From Saxidomus purpurata (Eukaryota; Mollusca; Bivalvia; Venerida; Veneridae), in contig JAFMSR010000013.1 of the NCBI GenBank assembly GCA_022818135.1, forward strand, positions 26,692,262 to 26,756,261: 64,000 nt of DNA. The letters run 5' to 3'. Within the stretch, counting starts at the first letter, position 1. Each line of letters opens with the position of its first letter. Shown here one piece after another: positions 37,181-48,568 of this stretch. The notes under the pieces are model-generated. The model saw only the letters and a program-made list of their open reading frames with translations, was not told where the DNA came from and made no database searches. Both the position numbers and the translations under genes were made by a program.

Positions 37181-38902
37181 CCTTCTCCTGCCCATACTAA
37201 TGTCCTTCGTTCCTGCACTATTACCTGTGTTATTTTTAGAGCTAGGGATAAACCCAGATTTCATTTCTCCACAAGCATTTCTATTTATAGAGCCTTGGGA
37301 AAACCGTTCATCAGTCCGTGTAGTACTGACGCTTCTTCTCCTATAAGGACTGGCTGAATAAAAGCGTCTCTCTGACCTGGCCAATGCCCGAGAATTGCGT
37401 GCACGACCTCTTTCTGCAAAAACAGGGTTTTCCACTGTGTTTATGTTGGGCTGAATAGACGGATTAGTGATTACCGGACCTTTATCTAATGTTACTGTAT
37501 TTGAACATGTTGATAATGACTGTGTATCAAGATTCAAGTACACCGGTAATACTTCAGTTTGTGCTAGATTGGTGTTCTGTTCATTCGCGACACTTGCCTC
37601 TTTAGGACTTGTAAACACACGGTTGGCATTCGGCATTGCGGAAAACGATTCATGTTGGGGTAGTGTTACAGGAACTGCACTGAGTACATGATTATCAGTG
37701 CTATTCATATACATATCTGTAGCTGACTGCTGTATAAAAGGAGAATGCATTTGATGACAATGTGTTAGCGGGACTGTAATTGATGAGTGTTGTGTTTGCG
37801 CATCCGCAATTTGGGATTCGTTACACTGTTTGGAAACGTCTGTCGCATACACCTGTGCTGTTTCAATCATACATGGAGGTCCATATTGATTTTTGACTCG
37901 GACGGACTGGTGTTATTTAAGTTCACAGGTGTTACTATAGAGTGTTGCACCATTTCCGGTTTCATATGCGCGACCTGAGTTGCATGATAAGGTAAGTCCC
38001 TTTGACTAACGGTACTGTCATATGAAGGTGGTTGTGGAATGGTCTGCACCTCCATTGGTGTATCAACTATTTGTGTATGTTGGGTGTTGGATGTAAGCCC
38101 GTATGGATTTCTCTGTTTCCCAATATGCTCAATTTGCGAAATCCTGCTGCTGTTCATGTATTTGCTCCAATCCGGCAATTCATCATGTATTAATCGATGA
38201 TCCATGATCAGTTTCGCAGGGTACACAATCATGACCTTAGACCTTGGATTATCATGTTTGTATCTCTTATACATAGGCCATAATCTCGATCTGGCCTGTT
38301 GTATTTCGCGTGGCAAGTCAACATCTATTGAGAAGGGTGTATCTTTGAGCCTTTTTGCCTGCCCGAGAATATATTCGGTGTCACCAAAATCTCTAAAGTT
38401 TACAATAATTGGTCTACTCTGTATGTATTTGTTCCGTATTTTGGCCCCAAGTTATGTAAACATCTCTCCGGTCAATATCTAGTCTGTTCTCAAGGAACTC
38501 ACCAATTATATCAAAACAGTTTTCTTTAATATTTTCAACCAGGCCACGAAATATCAAGTTATTGCGTCTGGACCGGGCTTCTATATCTATTGATCTGTAG
38601 GCCAGTGCCTTTAAAAACTCGGTCTGTGCATTTGTAGTGTCTATCACCTGACCAACTTTTGTTTGCATATGTACAAATGACTGCTGAAGAAAATATATTC
38701 CCCTATTACAACCAACCTGTTCATTCCTAAGGAATCGAAGTTCATCAAAAATATGCACAAGCTTATCGTCCGAACAACTTTGTACAAAATCGTGCCTTGT
38801 AATGTCTGCAGAATGTACAATTTTATTGTTTGCATTTTCCCGCTCCTGCAGGATTTCAAATCTATTGTAGGTCGGTACATCGAAAAACGCATTTGTCGCC
38901 AT
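37157..38902 (-). pseudogene. LINE ORF1 (RRM-like nucleic-acid binding protein), frameshifted
   Basis: About 580 residues in two frames. The N-terminal part (38,902-38,414) contains RRNNLIFRGLVENIKENCFD, the start of the L1 ORF1/Transposase_22-type fold. The frame then shifts near 38,455 into RPIIVNFRDFG, LPREIQQARSRLWPMYKRY and KLIMDHRLI, the C-terminal part of that fold. A Ser/Thr/Gln-rich tail ends in an Arg-rich stretch (GRARNSRALARSERRFYSAS) near 37,300-37,420. ORF1 proteins coat the LINE RNA. The frameshift makes this copy dead. Confidence 0.8.
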
Positions 38903-39300
38903 AATTCCTTTTTAGAAAATCGGAATGAATATAACAATTGCACTAAATGAACATTTCACTTGAATATTTCCCATAATATCATGTTTATAATGTTTAAATA
39001 ATTCCAGAAAATATATTTTTCTTGTCACAAATTTTCGATCTGCGCTTTGTCCGCCATATTTAATTACCCATTATTATATTACACGGACTTCGTTTTTAAC
39101 AATTTTAATTGCTGGGGGTAAAAGACTACACCACGGAAAGCACGAAACGTACCGGAAATTTCCGCCGATATGAACAAAACAATATAAACAAAGAATACTC
39201 AGAACTCGGTAAAACATGAGCGGGCCTATATACACACAAATAAATCCATTCGTTGAACCAAGGTCTTTCAAATTTCTGGTACGATCAGCCTTTTGTGTGT
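38903..39300 (-). other. Probable LINE 5' UTR
   Basis: Lies immediately upstream of ORF1 on the minus strand and has no other gene content. The exact 5' end cannot be placed. Confidence 0.4.
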
Positions 39301-39722
39301 TCTGGTCTGGTCAGGTCAGGGTTTTACCACATACCTCAATATTCACCGAAATGAACTGTTATTTGCCGAAAAATAAATGTTTAATATAAAACACGATTAT
39401 TCATCATTTTTATCATTAAACTATTCTGTGCCTTTGTAGCAAATTTAGAATACTGCACTGTTTACCAGTGGAATTTAGTTCAATGTCAGTAACTTCAACG
39501 AAGTCTTTTCAATATCGAAAACGAATTTATTCACTGCTACCGATACGGTGATAAATTGATCATTGTCACCTCACCAGTGACTTCCAGTTACGTGACCCCA
39601 AACATGCTGAGGCGCAACGCAATAAGCTATGTATAGCTTTTGACCGACAGGTGCGCGCAACGGTAAATGCCCGGATGTCCGCCCTGATCAATGACTCAGT
39701 CAGTGCACCGATGCAGCCAATA

Positions 39723-40190
39723 GGTCAGATACTCCGATTGTTTTCCCCACTGACTTACATTATAAATCTAGTCAAAAGAGGACCCTGTATCATACCCACC
39801 TATAGAGTGTTGACCAATGAAATTACTTTTTTCGAACAGATTAGTCTCTCAGACACCAGAAAATGCTGTTTTTATATGGGCTTAACCAACCCAGTTTTTT
39901 GCAATTTGGCATGGGAGACAACCAACTCACTCATTCAGGTGAGATTAAGTGGTATCTATTTAAGGTCAGATACTCCTATTGTTTTCCCCATTGACTTACA
40001 TTATAACTCTAGTCAAAAGGGGACCCTGTATCATACCCACCTATAGGGTGTTGACCAATGAAATTACATTTTTCGAACAGATTAGTCTCTCAGGCACCAG
40101 AAAATGCTGTTTTTATATGGGCTTAACCAACCCAGTTTTTTGCAATTTGGCATGGGAGACAACCAACTCACTCAGTCAGGTGAGATTTAG
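39723..40190 (+). repeat. Tandem duplication, 241 bp period, two copies
   Basis: 39,723-39,949 and 39,964-40,190 are nearly identical (GTCAGATACTCC... GGCATGGGAGACAACCAACT). The two overlapping open frames across them repeat each other and have no known domain. Confidence 0.9.
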
Positions 40191-40191
40191 G

Positions 40192-40677
40192 GGTCTAAAC
40201 CGCATGTGTACACCTTCTATTCATATGGCGATTTCAGTGTTATTTATTATGATAACCAGTCCTAAAATATTCATTCGCGTGCAGAAGACATTGCATTTTA
40301 TTTTTCAAATGAGTTTTTTGCATTTGTAAACACAACCTTTTCTACCAATCAGGTAATGTCTCATTTAATCTTACGGTTTTCCCTGTACTTTTTTCAGCCA
40401 ATCCCTGAGCCGGACTGCAATAGGATCATCTGACCTTAAGTGGTCTAAACCGCATGTGTACACCTTCTATTCATATGGCGATTTCAGTGTTATTTATTAT
40501 GATAACCAGTCCTAAAATATTCATTCGTGTGCAGAAGACATTGCATTTTATTTTTTAAATAAGTATTTTTCATTTGTAAACACAACATTTTCTACCAATC
40601 AGGTAATGTCTCATTTAGACTTACGGGTTCCCTGTACTTTTTTTTCAGCCAATCCCTGAGCCGGACTGCAATAGGAT
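40192..40677 (+). repeat. Tandem duplication, 250 bp period, two copies
   Basis: 40,192-40,427 and 40,442-40,677 share GGTCTAAACCGCATGTGTAC through CCAATCCCTGAGCCGGACTG. The second copy ends exactly where duplication unit 2 begins, 75 bp before the TRIM start codon. Confidence 0.9.
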
Positions 40678-40752
40678 GGACTGCCAGTAAGGGGAATACA
40701 CCGCGACGAGGTTGAATATCCTACTTTCTGTTTCGATTTCAGTTTTTCCGAA

Positions 40753-42723
40753 ATGGCTAGCTCTGTTGCAAATTATGAACAAATGGAGTGTGCTATTTGT
40801 AACGAGGAGTTTAGAAATCCAAAAGTGCTGTTGTGTGCTCATACGTTTTGTGAAATATGTATAAACGAGTGGATTTTAAAATGCAAGACAAAGTCTTTGT
40901 CTGGGATAGAGTGCCCATTATGTCGAAACATTACCCCACCACCGAAAACAGGTTCAGATCCTAAAGTATGGTCAAGCATGTTGCCTGATTTTGTCAACGA
41001 AGAAGAAAGTAAGATGATTTTATGTCAGCCTTGTGGGGTTGCCAATGGAACAAAGAAGGCAAAATTCTACTGCATAGAATGCAACGAGTATCTCTGCGTT
41101 TACTGTCAGATAACTCACGCAAAATTGAAAGTATCGAAGTTCCATAAGACTATCAAAGTTGAGGAAACTGGAGATGGAAATATGTTTGCGTATGCAGAAT
41201 ATAGCAAGCTACTGATGTGTAAATCACATCCAGAAAAAGCGATTGAATTTTTTTGCGAAGACGACGATGACATTTTTTGTTCAACTTGTGCATTTCTTAA
41301 CCACCGGTCGTGTTACAAAGTTCTTGATATCAAAGGCAATTATGCAGGAATCAAACGTGAAAAACCTCTGCCCGCAGTGTCCAAATGGCTTCAGATTCTA
41401 AAGATTCATGTAGAAGAGAATGTTGCGATTCGAAAAAGATATGATGCAAACCTTGAAGATAACGAAGACAAGATGTCGTCAATGTTGAAGGAAGTGAAAA
41501 GTAAAGTAATTAAAGGCTTTGAGCAAGCTGATGGACATATACGCAATGAAATGAAAGAAAGAAACCGTGATAATAAACAGTCTAATGAGGAAGGCCTAAA
41601 CGAATGCGAGAGAATACTTCAATCCATTGACACAACAGACAGAACAACAAAGGAAATCATGGATATGAAGATAGGAGGGCCAGAATACGCTGTTATTTCA
41701 AGGAAGTTGGCAGAAAAGCACGACGAAATAAAGGAACAAGTTAGAAAATTAGATCAGTCCCAAGAGACTTTTAGCAGTCATACCTTTCAGTTTGACTATA
41801 GTTTCCTGAAGTCCCTATATAAAAGTGAGACATTTGGTTCGTTCAAGGAAGAAGAATGCGATTACAGTTTTCCAAAATTGAAGGAATCGACAGACATGGA
41901 AGGCAGACAGTTTACTTTAATCAAGACGGTTGTAAACGTACCGAAGGCCAGACGCCAATCTTATTTTACTGCTGCCTGCTACATACTTGACGACAAAGAC
42001 GAGAAACTAGTACTCGCTGATGAAACAAAGAAACGGCTTTTCATTCTACAACAAGCCAGTGGACAAGAAAGGAAGGAGATCAAGTTAAGCTCCAAACCAT
42101 ATATGATTGAAAACACCAAGAAGTATGTATACGTGTCTTTTCCGTGGGAGAAGAAAATCAAAAGATATGACATTAAGGCAGGTTTCAAACAGACAACAGA
42201 AGTCTGTACAAGAATGCCATGCTATGCAGTACAAAGCGCATCCAAATGTGATGATGCAAAGGTTGTTGCGTCACTAAACGATGAAGATAATTGGGAGCTT
42301 GTCACCTACGACGGCGATGGACATGAAATCGAAAGCATTGATAGAGATAGCGATGGAGAAAAATTAAAGAGTTTTTGGCATTTCAAAATCTTTGACAATA
42401 CCTTCTATCAGTCATGTCAAGAAAACAATACCGTGAATGCTTTCAAACTTGAAGATGGAGAGTATAAACACGTGTTTACATACAGCAGTGACAAACTGAA
42501 ATACCCAGGTGGTATAGATGTAGACTATGAAAAGAACATATACATTTGTGGAATTTCCTCTGCTAATATCCACGTAATCACTCAAGAAGGACAACAGATT
42601 AAGATATTGAAGTTGGCTGAGGTAAAAGTTCCTACAAGCATTGCATTCAGCGACAACATTGAAGACGTGGTAGTTCTCGGAAATGCAAATGCACCTGGAC
42701 CTTTCTTTTACCGTCTAATGTAA
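40753..42723 (+). CDS. TRIM-like RING E3 ubiquitin ligase, copy 2
   Basis: An intact 656-residue single-exon paralogue of the gene at 28,823, about nine in ten residues identical and without indels. All RING ligands (C13 to C57), B-box1 cysteines and B-box2 ligands (C156, H159, C168, D171, C176, C179, H184, C187) are kept. Differences cluster in the RING/B-box linkers, the coiled coil and the start of the propeller. The last about 170 residues are much more alike, including 194 bp without any difference. The start codon is in the context GAAATGG, and no in-frame upstream ATG exists here. The 5' flank differs: copy 2 begins right after a local tandem duplication, so its promoter may differ from copy 1. 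Both copies look functional. Confidence 0.92.
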   Translation: MASSVANYEQMECAICNEEFRNPKVLLCAHTFCEICINEWILKCKTKSLSGIECPLCRNITPPPKTGSDPKVWSSMLPDFVNEEESKMILCQPCGVANGTKKAKFYCIECNEYLCVYCQITHAKLKVSKFHKTIKVEETGDGNMFAYAEYSKLLMCKSHPEKAIEFFCEDDDDIFCSTCAFLNHRSCYKVLDIKGNYAGIKREKPLPAVSKWLQILKIHVEENVAIRKRYDANLEDNEDKMSSMLKEVKSKVIKGFEQADGHIRNEMKERNRDNKQSNEEGLNECERILQSIDTTDRTTKEIMDMKIGGPEYAVISRKLAEKHDEIKEQVRKLDQSQETFSSHTFQFDYSFLKSLYKSETFGSFKEEECDYSFPKLKESTDMEGRQFTLIKTVVNVPKARRQSYFTAACYILDDKDEKLVLADETKKRLFILQQASGQERKEIKLSSKPYMIENTKKYVYVSFPWEKKIKRYDIKAGFKQTTEVCTRMPCYAVQSASKCDDAKVVASLNDEDNWELVTYDGDGHEIESIDRDSDGEKLKSFWHFKIFDNTFYQSCQENNTVNAFKLEDGEYKHVFTYSSDKLKYPGGIDVDYEKNIYICGISSANIHVITQEGQQIKILKLAEVKVPTSIAFSDNIEDVVVLGNANAPGPFFYRLM

Positions 42724-44509
42724 CCAAGCTTCTAAGAAACTGTCGTGAAAGAAAACGGTGGACTTTTTGTTTAAAAAATCGTTTGGTATAACGTTATAAT
42801 TTACAACATTTACTTTGGCTGTTTAAGTACAGTGCATTGACTAGACGGAATATTGCAGTCACACGAGCACTTTGGATGACCAAAAATGTTTCCTACCGGC
42901 TAAAATAACAGTTATTTATACGAAAATATTAATAACATGTCATTTTAAATCTAGAGTACATGTTTTACATGAATTTATTCAACGGTCACAAAAATAAAGG
43001 AATTACAAATAAGGAACGCTTTCTCCCACAGCTTCGGGGCAAAATATGACAGACACGTATACTCTGACACTGCTTGAACGAATATAGAATACAGTTCTTC
43101 TGTACAGTATTCTATCCGTACTTATTCATTAGTCAATATACGAGTACTGGTATGTAAAGTGATAGTGAGAACTTGACTGTTTCCTTCGTCTTGGAATGGT
43201 TACATGTACTAAAAGAGCTGTTTTTATTTTACTATAGTCAGCACCCTCAACTTTGAATTGAGTTGAAAAAAAAAAACGTTTTACGTTTATATTTTAGTAT
43301 ATTTGTGCACTCTTTATTGCTTCATTGAATTGTGTTTCATAAATATATTTGTTTCAACTATTTTACATTGTATTTTATTATACGGAATTATCTTATCAGA
43401 AAGGGGTGGAAATGCCATGTTTTGCATGTTGCTTTCGCTAAGGCTTTTGACAATCTTCAGCCTTAAAAGCTTCTGTCTAAAAAGCGCATAAGCTATGTCA
43501 TAGAAGCCATAGTACAGTAACTTGAACTCTTGTGTACGTGCAAGGAATGCCTGACTAGTTACTTCCCCTGTACTGACCGCACGTTCGAACATAATCCAGA
43601 TATGTACGACTTGTGTTGCTAATACTGCAGCAACTGTTGGGCAACTTTAGCACCAAATCAATCTCGCCAAAGAATGATGACATTGTGATAATACAGGCGG
43701 CAAAATTCCTTTTGAACTGATTGTTCCACTGACTGTTTTCGTAAAGTGCTGTATATTTTAGTGCTTTGTTATTGAAAACTTGCTTTCATAAGATTTTCAT
43801 TACTCATGAACAGATACACCCATGCTATCATGCTATGTTAAAATGTCTCGTTTATCATTGTTTTAAGTACAGAGAAAGATAAACACAAGTAGGGAAGGGC
43901 CAATTACTGATAAATGTACATGTACACCCTCAACAGCAATATTATATAAATAAACACAATTGTTTCATCGTATAATTTAATATTAAAAGAATTAGAAAAG
44001 TAATACAAACGTGCATAAAATGTTTGAGAAACAGCTACTTAAATCAGTTGAACTGCTGCAGTGAGAATACGCAGCAGCTCCTACAGCGGAAGAGTTTGTA
44101 CTCGTGGCAATTCTTAAACATATAAAAAAAGGTTTTTATTGGACCCTGACTAGTTTAGTATGATACCGATTCATGAACGTGATAAAACCTTTCTACAGCA
44201 GACTAAACGATGCCTGGAGTCAGGCCATCTTAGAATTGTTCTGGTTCCCATCACTTCTGAAATTTACGCTGCAGGAATGAATCTATGCAAGTTAAAGCTC
44301 CATGCCCGCTTTGAATTTTCTCATACAGAATAATCCTAAAGCTGTTCTCTATTTACCGTCTAAAAACAATGTAGGCGTTTGTCTTTCTTTCCCATTCACG
44401 TCGTTCCTTCACGAAAAAAGAGTTAACAAGAAGCGCTTGTTTTTGCAATTATAATTGAAAAAGATACTGTTTTATATGTTTAATACATGTACGTACTTTT
44501 GATCTAGGT
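42724..44509. other. TRIM copy 2 3' flank
   Basis: Duplicated 3' UTR and intergenic sequence. Lacks the 625 bp segment found in unit 1 (junction near 43,945). Confidence 0.5.
42993..42998 (+). promoter_or_regulatory. Candidate polyadenylation signal of TRIM copy 2
   Basis: AATAAA at the position matching 31,077 in copy 1. Confidence 0.5.
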
Positions 44510-44783
44510 AGTATGCGACCTTTCTTCGACGTCAGACTTCAAAAAGGGAATTTTTTTCTATGGTTTTGAAATTTTGTACAATGATATTCTAACGTGTTGT
44601 TCGTATTTCAGTTTCTTTAATTTTTCTAATTGTCACTTCGTTTCCTAGCAACGAAGTGAAAAATAGAAAAGTTAAAATGAATACAATACGAACAACATGT
44701 TAGAGTACGATTATGCAAAATTTCATAACAATTGAAGAAAACTCGTTTTTTTGACGTCGGACGTCAGAGAAAGGTCGCATACT
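44510..44783. mobile_element. Foldback MITE in unit 2
   Basis: Terminal inverted repeats AGTATGCGACCTTTC and GAAAGGTCGCATACT are a perfect 15 bp match here. It is the counterpart of 33,169-33,429. Confidence 0.82.
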
Positions 44784-44928
44784 CCTTAAAAAAGCAACGC
44801 TAGAAATATTTGTGTGCAAGTAACGGTTATTTTTGATGTGAAGACATCTATCTTGGTAACACTCGAGCCACGAGTAATTGTAAACATCTAAAGTGAGTAT
44901 GAGCCTTTAACAGAAAAACTGAATTAAT

Positions 44929-45221
44929 TTAGCCACTTTTAGAACACCTAAACTCCGTCGCTCGACAAACACCATTCAATAAACTCCACACTTCGGACAC
45001 CATCTTTTCGTCTGTAGCTGGCAATGCTACAAACAGTTCAACTTTTTGTTTGCCGCGCCATCGATTCTTGATTGGTTCTATGTACAGTTTTACGTTCTTG
45101 TTTGTACGTGAAATGGTATATAATAAAACTTCTGTTAGCATTTTTTCATCAGTGTCCAAGTTGTTAATCTCGCCTACAAGTTGTCCGGTATTGTCGTAAA
45201 CTATTAATACAGCCTCTCTGA
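44929..45221 (-). CDS. Terminal exon of an unrecognised minus-strand gene, unit 2
   Basis: Same acceptor (TGTTCTTTCAG), frame and length as 33,561-33,853. Differences include R for G and K for R changes, and the stop is conserved. No recognised family and no upstream exons identified. Confidence 0.5.
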
Positions 45222-45427
45222 AAGAACAGAACATGTTAAAATGTAGCTCGGTGGTACAATGTACTCTTACTGACTAAATCGAATAGCCGTTTGTAATTAT
45301 GTTCAAGTTTTTAATTGCTTTAAATTTTGTATTTCATTTGTTTAAAGTTAACTACACATCTGTATCTGTTGATTTTATACTTGCGTTCTAAACAGTCGGT
45401 TATAAAAGCTTGTGCTTCTTGGCTTAA

Positions 45428-45466
45428 AATAAACCTTATCTTACCTTATCTTATCTTATCTTATCT
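45428..45466 (+). repeat. CTTAT pentanucleotide microsatellite
   Basis: About seven CTTAT units, longer than the matching run in unit 1 (34,180-34,206). The preceding GGCTTAAAATAAAC suggests a retroelement 3' tail, but this is not certain. Confidence 0.7.
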
Positions 45467-45530
45467 TAATTCACGTGTAATTATAAATGTACATGTATAT
45501 AGCCTTTCTGTATACTTGGCGACTGGTGCT

Positions 45531-45600
45531 TTTTTTTTTAAAATTTTTTTTGGGGGGGTTGTTTTTTTTTTGGGGGGAATGGGGGGCGGTGGGGTTTTGA
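45531..45600. repeat. G/T homopolymer-rich tract
   Basis: Runs of T and G (GGGGGGG, GGGGGG, GGGGGGCGGTGGGG) occur where unit 1 has ordinary sequence. They could form a G-quadruplex or be a sequencing/consensus error. Confidence 0.8.
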
Positions 45601-45884
45601 TATTTTCAACCCCAATGTTTTCTTTTTCATACAAATTTTTGAGGAATTGTTTCGTAAAAGATAAGATTTGGTCTAATGTTGTTGTAAGTCTAGTCAACAT
45701 GTTTCAGCTCTGGAATTCTACCAAACTTCATAAACCAATTTCTAGAAACTGTCATGTTTTAATCATACACGGTAGCAATGTTATGATGTAAGAGATGTGC
45801 TTTTTTATCATACATGTGTAAGCCTCCTGTATCCTCACAGAAACGTACTCTGCATTCTCAGAAACTTGACAAGACCTTTTCCCA

Positions 45885-46118
45885 GTGTCACGGACCATGC
45901 TGGTACATTTTCTTTTTTCTTTTCGCGAAAACGGACTCAGTGACTTAAATGAACTTTATATAATACGAATAAGCAACAAAAAAAATGTGATATTAACGTC
46001 TTTCACAGTTGGTATTGCGTGTTTATTTGCAGGAGGGGTTTTACCTTTTTATTGCGGACGAGAAAGACTAATCCCTCACCTTCCCAAGTTTGTATTAACA
46101 ACCGGGAACAAACTGTGA
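45885..46118 (+). CDS. Small 77-codon frame conserved between duplicates, unit 2
   Basis: Counterpart of 34,526-34,759, with the same length and few differences. Coding status unproven, function unknown. Confidence 0.2.
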   Translation: MSRTMLVHFLFSFRENGLSDLNELYIIRISNKKNVILTSFTVGIACLFAGGVLPFYCGRERLIPHLPKFVLTTGNKL

Positions 46119-46350
46119 CGATAACTGTGATCGAACTTTATCGGACTCCGTAACTATAATAATTGCTCATGCTCGACTCAGTTTCTTGATGCTCAGATTT
46201 CAAATCAATATAGATTGTAATATTTAAACATGAATAAAGGCATAGTAAAAAAACAAAGACAAAAGCATGAATAAAGTCTTGACAAAAAATACGCCTTACA
46301 TGCTTTCTATAAGAGTTTTCATGTATTGAACAAAATTGCTTCTCTTTTTT

Positions 46351-46377
46351 GGGGGGTTGGGGGGGGGGGGGGGGGGG
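46351..46377. repeat. Poly-G tract
   Basis: 27 bases, of which all but two are G. It replaces the 330 bp hairpin insertion of unit 1. Confidence 0.85.
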
Positions 46378-47444
46378 TTTTTCGTTATTTACAAAGCTAC
46401 AGGTAAAAAAACATTTCTGAAACTAAGTCGAGCATGCAAGGATTTTCATAACTACGGGCCAGTTCGATTTGAAAGTTTATTCATTGAAATGTAGAAATGT
46501 ATAATATTTGATGGAAAAGTAATCACATATTTTCACTTCAAGCTAACCATTTTCCTTTCAGCCAAGTAGTTTTTTAGACGACATTCGAAGCTACATCGCC
46601 CGAACATTTTCTTTCAGTAAGTTCAAGAAATTTAATGATCTTTTAAACAATGGATGCGTTAATTGTTGTATTTCTAAATTCGGCCGGAATACATGTATAT
46701 GTAACGGAACTGTAAAGTTCATGTTGCACAAAGGAAAAAAGGGGCTATGGTGTTAGGAAAAAGTATTCAAGCTCCCTTTTCCCGGCGCGAGCTCATGTAT
46801 TAGTCTACAGAAAATGAGTTCTCGAAAATAGCTCATACTTTATATTGCTGGCTATATAAGCTTTAACAATACTCTTTATAGAACCATAATCGCACACTTA
46901 AGGATGTACCAGGGAATGGTGAACTGATACAGAATTTGGCTGACTTATTAAAGGAGGTACAGGCAAGCTCGAGAACTATCCTTTTCAGCTATGTAACGGC
47001 TTTTTCTATTTTTTGCAAACTTGCGCAAATGCAGATTTTGTATTTTTCAAAAACGTGATTCAGCACATATATGTGGTCAAAATGTCATGTGAAACATTTA
47101 CCAGGTAGGATTAGCAAAACGATATCTTGGATTGAATTGATTTTTCAGGAAATTTTAAAACCGTTTTGAACTGGTATTTGCTCGCAACTTTCTACAAACA
47201 TGATATCGAAAAAACGTTTGTGTCAAGTTTTATTAGCAGTTAGCGTAAAAGAAGGTTTAGTTCGGTCTCTTCGTAGGTATGTAGGTATGATTAAAAAAAA
47301 AATCCATCGTATTTACTACTTATGACCTAACACTCACGGAAGCAGTAGCTCATGAACGTAGATAATACTAAGTATAATATTCAAGAACGTGCCAGATGAC
47401 ATATACCAGCTGTATACAGCTGCTGTTATAAAAGAAGTCTAAAC

Positions 47445-47610
47445 TTAAGTGTCATGCGAATATATGTATTCAGTTACGTACGTTTCATCATAGAGGCTTA
47501 GCTCGTATAACTGATTGATAGGCAGACTTCCTTTGTCGGCGTATGGCCCTGCCAGATTGATATAGATACCGTTTGATACTACAATTATCACAAACCTGAA
47601 ATGTACATGA
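47445..47610 (-). pseudogene. Possible exon of unknown origin at the right end of unit 2
   Basis: On the minus strand an acceptor (ACATTTCAG) precedes an open frame FVIIVVSNGIYINLAGPYAD, ending YIYSHDT before a stop. The matching segment in unit 1 has a 2 bp difference that breaks the frame. The GPYAD segment is vaguely like transposase sequences, but I cannot assign it. Confidence 0.25.
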
Positions 47611-48111
47611 TATACATGATAATACAACTTAAAGAAGAAACATAAGTCCCAATCAATTTGCGTTATACATTTACATTGAATGTCAGGCGCAAAATTAAAG
47701 TCATAAATGTTTCTCCCATAGACTACAATGATTTTCCACCATCTGACCTTGTCGGTTGTGCAATAGATGTATACGCCACTTAGGACATGTCCAATTACGG
47801 ATGCTAAAACAGGTGTCCCAAAACCCAAGAAATAATATACCGAGTTCAAATATTACATAAAACTCAAATATAACAGAACAATAAAAAGAAAAAAAAATGA
47901 AACAAGGCAATACGTTGTAGGAGTAGTTTTGCTAAAAGTACAAAAGTTACTGCGATAACAAAGTGAAAACGTTTTTCTTTTTCGTCTTCAGTGCATATGG
48001 GCAAAGACGTTTTTTTTTGTAATCTCACAAGTCCTATCTGAATGCATATTTGTCAACTTTTCGGGGCGTTTTTCCAAATATGAGTGCGTTTAAATGTATG
48101 TATGTATTTTA

Positions 48112-48340
48112 GACTTTTGTCGTTGGTACCAGATAATCCATATGACCAACGCCCCCAGAAGAGTTTAGTTAAAGGCTTTAGGTTTAGGGGGATAGTGCAA
48201 TATAGAACGCGTTCCGTTCCAGAGACACCTTTAACATGCCCGCTGTACAGCACCGATGCATCGGACATCGGTTTTAGGACTCATCCGAAAGACCATTAGT
48301 TATTTTAGTGGAGGAGGGCGATCCCTGGATTATATAACGC
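48112..48340 (-). mobile_element. SINE-like dispersed repeat
   Basis: Contains ATATGACCA, AGTTTAGTTAAAGG, CACCTTTAACATGCC and CTCATCCGAAAGACCATTAG, blocks of a widespread mollusc repeat (from memory). It also shares blocks with the SINE at 22,261-22,468. The tRNA-like end (GGGCGATCCCTGG) is badly degraded. Confidence 0.55.
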
Positions 48341-48568
48341 TCAAAGTGTTTCTACGTATTCGAGGGCGAAACCATAGGGGTTTGATACATATTCATGTTC
48401 TTTGGTTAGATTATGTATAATTAAACAATATATAATATTTAATGAATGGTATGGTAATAGCTACCACCATGTACGAAATATTGAATGTTGAATGTAACGG
48501 TTGCTCAAATTGCAGGACAATTATTAGCGAGATATTCAATTTAGGTGTGTTGTAAGGTAGACTTCTTG

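Larger units (their letters stand above)
36590..38902 (-). mobile_element. Non-LTR retrotransposon with ORF1 and endonuclease, no reverse transcriptase
   Basis: Read on the minus strand the element runs from ORF1 (38,902 to 37,157) into an apurinic-type endonuclease (about 37,180 to 36,600) and then stops. The RT and 3' end are missing, the opposite of the usual 5' truncation. The break coincides with the right border of duplication unit 1. It probably belongs to an L1/Tx1- or CR1-like group, judged from the type of ORF1. Confidence 0.85.
40677..47765. repeat. Segmental duplication, unit 2
   Basis: Direct duplicate of 28,695-36,585, offset about 12 kb. It lacks three segments present in unit 1 and carries G-rich tracts at 45,531-45,600 and 46,351-46,377. 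Similarity stops near TCTGACCTTGTCGGTTGTGC. Confidence 0.93.

Noticed and set aside
39651..40329. Two overlapping plus-strand frames of 131 and 116 codons with near-identical protein sequence
   Set aside because: The repetition comes from the 241 bp tandem duplication. No family is recognised and there are no supporting splice sites.
45327..45791. 154-codon plus-strand frame
   Set aside because: It runs through a microsatellite and the G/T tract, is not open in unit 1, and has no domain.
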